Shown here piece by piece: positions 1 through 5,082 of a stretch of 6,238 nucleotides of DNA. The DNA is taken from contig DFJI01000046.1 of assembly GCA_002372235.1 (NCBI GenBank), positions 1-6,238 of the forward strand. The letters run 5' to 3'. The notes under the pieces were generated by a model. It was not told the DNA's origin, made no database searches, and saw only the letters and a program-made list of their open reading frames with translations. Within the stretch, counting starts at the first letter, position 1. Each line of letters begins with the position of its first letter. This DNA comes from Prevotella sp. UBA3675 (GTDB lineage Bacteria; Bacteroidota; Bacteroidia; Bacteroidales; Bacteroidaceae). Both the position numbers and the translations under genes were made by a program.

Positions 1-1080
1 TCCATCTTCCAGCTCTATGCCATGAAGCGCGAAGGAAACTCCGCCTTCCGTCAGGCACAGAAGATTCTGTTCGTTCCTGATGCACTGTCGTGGATGCTCA
101 CGGGCAATGAGGTGTGCGAATATACCATCGCCTCTACTTCACAGCTGCTCGACCCAAGGACGAAACAACTCGACGAGCGCCTGTTGGCATCGTTAGGGCT
201 CACGCGCTCTAAGTTTGGCAAAATGGTGAACCCCGGCACCGTGATAGGCGTGCTCACCGATGAGGTGCAGAAGCTGACGGGCCTCGGCCCCGTGCCGGTG
301 ATAGCAGTGGCAGGCCACGACACAGGCTCGGCTGTAGCAGCCGTACCGGCTAAGGATGAGCAGTTCGCTTATCTGTCGAGCGGCACGTGGTCGCTCATGG
401 GCATTGAGACGAAGGATGCCATCATCAACGATTTGTCGTATGAGCGTAACTTTACCAACGAGGGCGGCATTGAGGGAACCACCCGTTTCCTGAAGAACAT
501 CTGCGGCATGTGGCTCTATGAGCGCTGCCGACTGGAGTGGCCCGAGAAGGTGCGCAAGTTGTCGCATCCAGAACTGCAGGGACAGGCCATGACGGTAGAG
601 CCCTTCCGCTCACTCATCAACCCCGACGATCCCGCGTTTGCAGCTCCGGCTTCCATGATCGGAGCCATTCAGAAGTATTGCCGTGAGACGAATCAGGCGG
701 TGCCTCAGACCCCAGCCGAGATATGCCGTTGCATCTTCGACTCGTTGGCACTGCGCTATCGTCAGGTGTTCCAGTGGATGCAGGAGTTCGCGCCGTTCAA
801 GCTCGAAGTGCTCCATATCATCGGTGGCGGTTCGCTCAACAAGTATCTGAATCAGTTCACGGCCAATTCTACAGGAGCCACCGTGCTGGCCGGTCCGCAG
901 GAAGGCACGGCCATTGGCAACATCATGCTGCAGGCCAAGGCCGCCGGTATGGTGAAGGACATCTGGGACATGCGCGCCATCATCGCCAACTCCATCGACC
1001 TTGTGAAGTACGAGCCGCAGGATAAAGCCGTATGGGATGAGGCTTACGATAAGTATCTCAGCATCGTGAGCAAGAAGTGA
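1..1080 (+). CDS. rhaB: L-rhamnulokinase, 5' end missing (FGGY carbohydrate kinase)
   Basis: Cytoplasmic kinase that phosphorylates L-rhamnulose to L-rhamnulose-1-phosphate with ATP, the second step of rhamnose catabolism. The frame is open from base 1, reading SIFQLYAMKREGN, so the ATG at 22 is internal and the gene starts outside the window. About 359 codons are present. Known RhaB proteins are about 480-490 residues, so roughly 125 N-terminal residues are missing. Visible FGGY features are YTIASTSQLLDPRT (from about position 121), the sugar-site motif GHDTGSA, whose Asp (codon 319-321) is the expected catalytic base, the phosphate-loop-like SSGTWSLMG (about 376-402), and the C-terminal nucleotide-binding stretches IIGGGSLNKYLNQ (about 820-860) and GPQEGTAIGN (about 892-921). 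The YTIAST block and the neighbouring isomerase favour rhamnulokinase over xylulokinase or fuculokinase. It ends 45 bp before rhaA and is probably co-transcribed with it. The stop is TGA at 1078-1080. Confidence 0.95.
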   Translation, partial: SIFQLYAMKREGNSAFRQAQKILFVPDALSWMLTGNEVCEYTIASTSQLLDPRTKQLDERLLASLGLTRSKFGKMVNPGTVIGVLTDEVQKLTGLGPVPVIAVAGHDTGSAVAAVPAKDEQFAYLSSGTWSLMGIETKDAIINDLSYERNFTNEGGIEGTTRFLKNICGMWLYERCRLEWPEKVRKLSHPELQGQAMTVEPFRSLINPDDPAFAAPASMIGAIQKYCRETNQAVPQTPAEICRCIFDSLALRYRQVFQWMQEFAPFKLEVLHIIGGGSLNKYLNQFTANSTGATVLAGPQEGTAIGNIMLQAKAAGMVKDIWDMRAIIANSIDLVKYEPQDKAVWDEAYDKYLSIVSKK

Positions 1081-1105
1081 TAGCTATATTTTATCTTATT
1101 CACAT

Positions 1106-1125
1106 AAAAAAACAAATTACTAACA
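1106..1125 (+). promoter_or_regulatory. A-rich translation-initiation leader of rhaA
   Basis: The rhaB-rhaA gap ends in an A-rich stretch with a run of seven A (1106-1112), directly before ATG 1126. No Shine-Dalgarno-like GGAG is present. A-rich, SD-poor leaders are usual in Bacteroidota, so this supports the chosen start. I see no convincing promoter in the 45-bp gap; TATATTTT at 1085-1092 matches the -7 box only imperfectly. Confidence 0.4.
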
Positions 1126-2376
1126 ATGAAAGCAGAACTGATTGAAAAAGCTTATGCCGTAGCGAAAGAGCGCTACGCAGCCATTGGCGTCGATACCGAC
1201 GCAGTACTTGACCAGCTCCAGAAGCAGCAGATTTCACTGCACTGCTGGCAGACCGACGACGTGGTAGGATTCGAGCGCAACGAAGCCCTCTCAGGCGGCA
1301 TCCAGACTACAGGTAACTATCCCGGTCGTGCCCGCACTATCGATGAGGTGCGTCAGGACATCGAGTTCGTGAAGACCCTCATTGCCGGTAACCATCGCTT
1401 GAACCTCCACGAAATCTACGGTGACTTTGGAGGCCAGTTCGTTGACCGCGACCAGGTAGAGGTGAAGCACTTCCAGAGCTGGATTGACTGGGCCAAGGAG
1501 AACAACATGAAGCTCGACTTCAACAGCACATCTTTCTCCCACCCCAAGAGCGGCAACCTCACCCTTTCCAACCCTGACAAAGCCATCCGCGACTTCTGGA
1601 TTGAGCACACAAAGCGCTGCCGCCGTATTGCTGATGCCATGGGAAAGGCACAGAACGATCCCTGCATCATGAATATATGGGTGCACGATGGTTCAAAGGA
1701 CATGCCCGTACAGCGCAAGAAGTATCGTGAGATTCTCGCTGCCTCGCTCGACGAGATCATGCAGGAGAAACTCGACGGCGTGAAGAACTGCTTCGAGGCC
1801 AAGTTGTTCGGCATCGGACTTGAGAGCTACACCGTTGGCTCACACGACTTCTACACCGCTTACTGCGCCACACGCAAGCAGATGTATACACTCGACACCG
1901 GTCACTACGAGCAGACAGAGAACGTGTCCGACTTCGTATCTACGCTGCTCATGTACGTGCCTGAACTGATGCTCCACGTCTCTCGCCCCGTGCGCTGGGA
2001 TTCCGACCACGTGACCATCATGAACGACCAGACGCTCGACCTCTTCAAGGAACTCGTGCGCAGCGATGCTCTCGATCGTGCCCATGTGGGCCTCGACTAC
2101 TTCGATGCATCCATCAACCGCATCGGTGCCTACATCATCGGTACACGTGCCACTCAGAAGTGCATTCTGCAGGCTCTGCTTGAGCCGAAGGCTAAGCTTC
2201 GCGAGTATGAGGACAATGGTCAGAACTTCGAACGTCTCGCCCTCATGGAAGAGGCCAAGTCAATGCCGTTCGGTGCCGTGTTCGACTACTTCAACATGAA
2301 GAACAACGTGCCTGTTGGTGAGGAGTTCATCGCCTGCATACAGCAGTACGAGAAGGACGTGACCTCAAAGCGTTAA
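1126..2376 (+). CDS. rhaA: L-rhamnose isomerase
   Basis: Cytoplasmic metal-dependent aldose-ketose isomerase converting L-rhamnose to L-rhamnulose, the first step of rhamnose catabolism (EC 5.3.1.14; the gene is named rhaI in Bacteroides). The 416-residue product matches the family length of about 420 and looks complete. Recognisable blocks are SLHCWQTDDVVGFE (residues 37-50), which is typical of RhaA, then GGIQTTGNYPGRAR (57-70), GLESYTVGSHDFY (231-243), TLDTGH (255-260), LHVSRPVRWDSDHV (283-296) and HVGLDYFDASINRI (320-333). By analogy with the TIM-barrel isomerase site, Glu233, Asp257, His284 and Asp324 are the likely divalent-metal ligands; this assignment comes from motif position, not alignment. 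The start is fixed by the A-rich leader and by a typical N-terminus. The gene follows rhaB by 45 bp and is followed by a strong terminator, so it appears to be the last gene of the rhamnose operon. Codon use and GC content resemble rhaB. Confidence 0.97.
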   Translation: MKAELIEKAYAVAKERYAAIGVDTDAVLDQLQKQQISLHCWQTDDVVGFERNEALSGGIQTTGNYPGRARTIDEVRQDIEFVKTLIAGNHRLNLHEIYGDFGGQFVDRDQVEVKHFQSWIDWAKENNMKLDFNSTSFSHPKSGNLTLSNPDKAIRDFWIEHTKRCRRIADAMGKAQNDPCIMNIWVHDGSKDMPVQRKKYREILAASLDEIMQEKLDGVKNCFEAKLFGIGLESYTVGSHDFYTAYCATRKQMYTLDTGHYEQTENVSDFVSTLLMYVPELMLHVSRPVRWDSDHVTIMNDQTLDLFKELVRSDALDRAHVGLDYFDASINRIGAYIIGTRATQKCILQALLEPKAKLREYEDNGQNFERLALMEEAKSMPFGAVFDYFNMKNNVPVGEEFIACIQQYEKDVTSKR

Positions 2377-2398
2377 TCGCACGTGCCTCATTTATAAT

Positions 2399-2436
2399 AA
2401 AAGGGCTCTCGATTCTGTCAGTCGAGGGCCCTTTTT
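2399..2436 (+). terminator. Intrinsic terminator after rhaA
   Basis: AAAAGGGCTCTCGA (2399-2412) pairs with TCGAGGGCCCTTTT (2422-2435) around a 9-nt loop, with one G-U wobble. A GC-rich core is followed by a T run (2432-2436). It starts 22 bp after the rhaA stop. The A/T flanks make it look bidirectional, although no minus-strand gene converges here. Confidence 0.9.
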
Positions 2437-2457
2437 GGTGTTTTAGTGGCATTCATC

Positions 2458-2488
2458 TGTGATTTTTCAGTAGTTTTTTCTAATTTTG
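2458..2488 (+). promoter_or_regulatory. Bacteroidetes-type promoter for the GH105 gene
   Basis: TAATTTTG at 2481-2488 matches the Bacteroidetes -7 consensus TAnnTTTG exactly. TGTG at 2458-2461 is a one-mismatch -33 box (consensus TTTG) with a 19-bp spacer. The transcript would start near 2494, giving a leader of about 19 nt to ATG 2513. The promoter lies just after the rhaA terminator, so the hydrolase can be expressed independently of the rhamnose genes. The start point is inferred. Confidence 0.7.
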
Positions 2489-2512
2489 CACCAGATATAA
2501 CAATCAGGAAGA

Positions 2513-4135
2513 ATGAAGAGTATAATTGTGTATGTACTGATGCTTCTGTGCTCAGTATCAGTTATGGCTGGCAGTCAGAAAGAAAACATGGGGCTACCAG
2601 AGACGAAAGGGGAGCCTTGCGTGTTCTCACCCTCAGTGCGCTACTCCCAGTTGGTGATAGAGTCGCGCATCAACGACTTCAAGGCCAACACCACAGCGGC
2701 TGGTTTCGGACGATTCGACAACAAGGGCAACACAGTGGAGAACCCTCAGTCGGCAAGCAGTACGCTCGACTATGTACCGGGGCTGGTAGCTAAGGCCATC
2801 CTTGAAGCGGTGGACTACTATCAGGACCGTGACAACGTTGACGTGGCTCCGTGGTACTATGCCATAGAAGACTATGCCAATCGTTGCGACATCACCTCGA
2901 ATGGCAAGATCGGCAAGAGTTTCGACGACCTCAATGCGGTGAAGCTCTATTTCAAACTGTCGGAACTGACGGCGAGCGAACGTTTTGCCGAAGGTCCCTC
3001 CTACACCAGAAGTACCACTCTCTTAAACGCATCCAACCGCTTCTCCGATGCACTTAAGGGCATCTCCGATGCGAATAAGAATTATGTAATCAAGGCGAGC
3101 ACCTTACCTGCTGCCGCAGGAGGCTGGTGGCACAAGGCGATATATACCAATCAGATGTGGTGCGACGGTCAGTATATGGGGCCAGCCCTGCTCTCTCAGC
3201 TCATCAATGAATACAAGGACTATGCACCCATCACTACCGACGACTGGGCGCTGTTGGTGAGTCAGTTCACTATCTCATGGCGTTTCCTTTGGAATGAAGA
3301 GGTGGGTCTGCTCTATCATGCCTTTACGGCCGATCCCGGGGGTAGTGCGGCATCGAAGTGGGCAGGCGTTTCGGCGCAGAAGGGGGCCGAGGTCTATCAT
3401 TCTGCCGAATACTGGGGACGAGCCATTGCCTGGTATTTCCTTGCATTGGTCGATGTGCTGGAACAGATGGAGAAAGCTGGTCTTTCCTCATCTGACGGCT
3501 ATGCCACCCTTCATACTTGTTTGCAGAAGCTGGCAGCTGGCGTTGCCTCGAAGCAGGATGCTGCATCGGGGTGCTGGTATCAGCTCATCAACCACGATGC
3601 CTCGTTCGTAGCGCAGAGCTATAACAGCAGTTACCGCTACACTTCTGAGCCAGTGGCCAACTATCTGGAGTCGTCGTGTACAGCCATTTTCATTGCTGCC
3701 TATCTCAAGGCGGTGCGCCTCGGTTTGCTCCCTGACGGCTATACCGCGCTGGCACGTAAGGCGTATCAAGGCTTTGTAGAACATTTCATGGTGTCTGATG
3801 GTGAGGGCGGTGTCCATTTAGTGAGGAGCTGCAAGTCAGCCGGACTGGGAGGCAGCAACTATCGCGACGGCTCAGCCGAGTACTACCTCATGGGCAAGGA
3901 CACCAAGCCCACCAGCACCTCAGGTTCCGACTTCTACACCGAGGGCAAGGTGCTCGGAGGGTTCATCCTGGCAGCTGTAGAGTACGAACGACTCATGGAT
4001 AGCGGTACCACAGGCGTGCAGCTACAGAGAGCGGCAGGCTCTTCCTCCTCTGAAATCTATACCCTTGGCGGTCGTCGTCAACAGGAACCTGTGCACGGTC
4101 TCTACATCAAGAGGGGGAGGGTAGTGGCGAAATAA
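2513..4135 (+). CDS. Secreted GH105/GH88-type unsaturated glucuronyl/rhamnogalacturonyl hydrolase
   Basis: Predicted exported glycosidase of the Glyco_hydro_88 (GH88/GH105) fold. It should remove the 4,5-unsaturated uronic acid left at the non-reducing end by polysaccharide lyases, most plausibly from rhamnogalacturonan oligosaccharides. Residues 1-19 form a signal peptide (Lys2, hydrophobic core, SVMA before a likely cut after Ala19). Family blocks are GGWWHKAIYTNQMWCDGQYMGP (starting at residue 203), whose Asp218 is the expected catalytic acid, LLYHA with His269, YWGRAIAWYFLALVDVLE (from 300), LESSCTAIF (385-393) and EGKVLGGFILAAVEY (from 477). The two Gly often seen after WGR are Ala here. 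At 540 residues it is longer than the roughly 370-450 of many GH105 enzymes. About 28 residues at the C-terminus (EIYTLGGRR ... GLYIKRGRVVAK) form the short tail seen on many secreted Prevotella/Bacteroides proteins. ATG 2513 is supported by AGGAAGA just upstream. The exact substrate is uncertain. Confidence 0.86.
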   Translation: MKSIIVYVLMLLCSVSVMAGSQKENMGLPETKGEPCVFSPSVRYSQLVIESRINDFKANTTAAGFGRFDNKGNTVENPQSASSTLDYVPGLVAKAILEAVDYYQDRDNVDVAPWYYAIEDYANRCDITSNGKIGKSFDDLNAVKLYFKLSELTASERFAEGPSYTRSTTLLNASNRFSDALKGISDANKNYVIKASTLPAAAGGWWHKAIYTNQMWCDGQYMGPALLSQLINEYKDYAPITTDDWALLVSQFTISWRFLWNEEVGLLYHAFTADPGGSAASKWAGVSAQKGAEVYHSAEYWGRAIAWYFLALVDVLEQMEKAGLSSSDGYATLHTCLQKLAAGVASKQDAASGCWYQLINHDASFVAQSYNSSYRYTSEPVANYLESSCTAIFIAAYLKAVRLGLLPDGYTALARKAYQGFVEHFMVSDGEGGVHLVRSCKSAGLGGSNYRDGSAEYYLMGKDTKPTSTSGSDFYTEGKVLGGFILAAVEYERLMDSGTTGVQLQRAAGSSSSEIYTLGGRRQQEPVHGLYIKRGRVVAK

Positions 4136-4147
4136 CTATTCCCCATT

Positions 4148-4188
4148 CGAAGAAACTTTTTGCTGTTTTTCGGCAAAAAGTTTCTTCG
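4148..4188 (+). terminator. Perfect 16-bp inverted repeat, probable terminator hairpin
   Basis: CGAAGAAACTTTTTGC (4148-4163) and GCAAAAAGTTTCTTCG (4173-4188) are exact reverse complements around a 9-nt loop. G4165-C4171 and a T-G wobble can shorten the loop to TTTTT. It begins 12 bp after the GH105 stop, so termination of that gene is the simplest role. Only TTT follows the stem, so the U-tract is weak. Its 3' arm overlaps the expected -33 region of the next promoter, so a regulatory role or a mobile-repeat origin is also possible. Confidence 0.6.
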
Positions 4189-4212
4189 TTTCAGTATAAA
4201 TGATTATTTTTG
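4181..4212 (+). promoter_or_regulatory. Bacteroidetes-type promoter for the putative toxin-antitoxin cassette
   Basis: TATTTTTG at 4205-4212 matches the TAnnTTTG -7 consensus and is followed by CA. The best -33 candidate is TTTC at 4181-4184, with a 20-bp spacer, inside the 3' arm of the inverted repeat. The inferred start near 4218 gives a leader of about 19 nt to ATG 4237, supporting that start codon. The -33 box is weak. Confidence 0.6.
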
Positions 4213-4236
4213 CATCGTGATTGACATAGACAGAAG

Positions 4237-4599
4237 ATGAAAGCAAAAGAACCTGTTGGAGCCTATGGAGGCAACATGATTGTTCCCCATTTGCGCAGCT
4301 TTATCGTTGATAAAGTTGAGGAAGAGAGCGATGTGTCCGTATTGGAACAGGTGTATGCGCTTCTCTATCCTTCAGATCAGTCTTTTCAAGCTAAGTATCT
4401 GCAAGCGAAGGAGCAGACGGAGAAATATTGTGTGCCAGAACTGGCCCGAGACTTGGAGACAGAAGGCTATATGATTAATAAGCCCTATCCGTATGAAGAC
4501 TCTCGCATAGACTTTGATCGATTGGTCGAAGAGGATGCTAACGATGGAGATGCCCCTCAAGAATGGTTGGAGAAAATGTTCCCGGAGTTGTATGCTTAA
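4237..4599 (+). CDS. Putative antitoxin of a type II toxin-antitoxin module (hypothetical protein)
   Basis: A 120-residue acidic protein that I cannot assign to a named family from sequence alone. It is called an antitoxin from context: its last 8 bases (ATGCTTAA) contain the start codon of a RelE/ParE-like toxin frame, the usual antitoxin-first arrangement. Residues 18-44 (HLRSFIVDKVEEESDVSVLEQVYALLY) read like the N-terminal helical segment of small Bacteroidales antitoxins, which often resembles LRxxIxDxxxxxxDExxLxxIYxLL. The rest is charged, and the acidic C-terminus (EEDANDGDAPQEWLEKMFPEL) could be the part that wraps a basic toxin. No ribbon-helix-helix, helix-turn-helix or SpoVT/AbrB motif is obvious, so autoregulation by DNA binding cannot be claimed. 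ATG 4237 fits the promoter; Met14 (4276) is an alternative start. Its base composition is clearly lower in GC than the neighbouring genes (26 G+C in the 60 bases at 4381-4440). Confidence 0.6.
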   Translation: MKAKEPVGAYGGNMIVPHLRSFIVDKVEEESDVSVLEQVYALLYPSDQSFQAKYLQAKEQTEKYCVPELARDLETEGYMINKPYPYEDSRIDFDRLVEEDANDGDAPQEWLEKMFPELYA

Positions 4600-4884
4600 A
4601 GTCAGTTGGGGAAAGCGTGCTTTCCGCATATTTGTAAGGCAGTGGCGCTGGGAGGTGATAATGTCGGACTGCAAGCTGCGGAAACCATGCGTAAAAATGT
4701 AGCCGACACCATTAAGCGAATACAGCAGACACCAACGATTGGACATTTCTATAAGTCAGTAGGGCAGAAAACTTATCGCATAGCCCAGACGCATCCTAAG
4801 AGTTCGCTTTTTTATTGGTATGACAATAAAGAACTGCACATCGTCCGCTTTATTGTTGCCATGAAGAATAGCGAAGGACTTTAA
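4592..4884 (+). pseudogene. RelE/ParE-family toxin, reading frame split (frameshift)
   Basis: A plasmid-stabilisation/RelE-ParE-like toxin spread over two frames. The ATG at 4592, inside the antitoxin stop region, opens MLKVSWGKRAFRIF, a typical first strand and helix start for this fold, but that frame stops at TAG 4700-4702. The -1 frame carries the rest: an AETMRKNVADTIKRIQQTPTIG helix region, then TYRIAQTHPKSSLFYWYD and ELHIVRFI strands, ending at TAA 4884. Joined, they give about 97 residues, the normal family size. No stop separates the frames between 4600 and 4699, so the shift point cannot be fixed; a one-base loss around 4620-4650 is simplest. An annotator might instead call 4606-4884 from TTG (92 residues), which loses the first strand and gives the unconvincing N-terminus LGKACFPHICK. 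A GGGAAAG heptamer at 4609-4615 would allow -1 slippage. Whether it acted as an mRNA interferase or a gyrase poison cannot be told. GC is low (23 of 60 at 4801-4860). Confidence 0.65.
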
Positions 4885-4970
4885 CTTCTATTGTTCGCAA
4901 TACCGGCAGCAAAGTTATTCATTATTTAATGAATTAGTAGGTTTTCCTCACTTTTTATTTAATCGGTTAA

Positions 4971-4994
4971 GCAAAAAGGGGCTTTTTCGCTTTT
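4971..4994 (+). terminator. Possible terminator after the toxin-antitoxin cassette
   Basis: GCAAAAAG (4971-4978) can pair with CTTTTT and GC (4982-4990, one bulged C) around a GGG loop, followed by TTTT at 4991-4994. The stem is mostly A-T and lies 86 bp after the toxin stop, so this is a weak call. The rest of the 198-bp gap (4885-5082) is AT-rich and holds no gene that I can see. Confidence 0.35.
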
Positions 4995-5014
4995 CTATGG
5001 TCAGTTGTTTCTGG

Positions 5015-5055
5015 GCGAAATGGTATAGAACGGCTTTTTATGTTGTCTATTTCGC
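5015..5055. repeat. 7-bp inverted repeat around the -33 region of the symporter promoter
   Basis: GCGAAAT at 5015-5021 and ATTTCGC at 5049-5055 are perfect reverse complements, 27 bp apart, flanking the expected -33 box. TTTCGC also occurs at 4986-4990 with its preceding T. Such a layout could be an operator or a long-loop hairpin, but 7 bp in AT-rich DNA may be chance. Confidence 0.3.
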
Positions 5056-5073
5056 AGAAAATAAGTACTTTTG
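5042..5073 (+). promoter_or_regulatory. Bacteroidetes-type promoter for the AGCS symporter gene
   Basis: TACTTTTG at 5066-5073 matches TAnnTTTG exactly and is followed by CA. GTTG at 5042-5045 is a one-mismatch -33 box with a 20-bp spacer. The inferred start at about 5078-5080 lies only a few bases before ATG 5083, so the transcript would be almost leaderless. Confidence 0.65.
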
Positions 5074-5082
5074 CAGCGCATT

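Noticed and set aside
1416..1814. Minus-strand 132-codon open frame within the isomerase gene
   Set aside because: It lies fully antisense to conserved rhaA coding sequence and has no recognisable domain, so it is a shadow frame.
2540..2560. Lipoprotein signal in the hydrolase (Cys13)
   Set aside because: The residues before Cys13 (MLL) do not fit a lipobox and the Cys lies inside the hydrophobic core; a type I signal peptide cut after Ala19 fits better.
2446..2793. Plus-strand 115-codon frame overlapping the start of the hydrolase
   Set aside because: It begins before the inferred transcription start, overlaps the signal peptide coding region in another frame, and resembles no family.
4514..4702. 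Independent 62-codon protein beginning at 4514
   Set aside because: Its first half overlaps the antitoxin in another frame; only the part from ATG 4592 is meaningful, as the toxin N-terminus.
4917..4934. Small hairpin ATTCATT/AATGAAT after the toxin
   Set aside because: It is a seven-bp, nearly all A-T stem with no T-run after it; this is expected by chance in AT-rich intergenic DNA.
4885..5082. Small RNA or riboswitch in the gap before the symporter
   Set aside because: I see no glycine-riboswitch-like or other conserved core, and the predicted transcript starts at the very end of the gap, leaving no room for a leader element.
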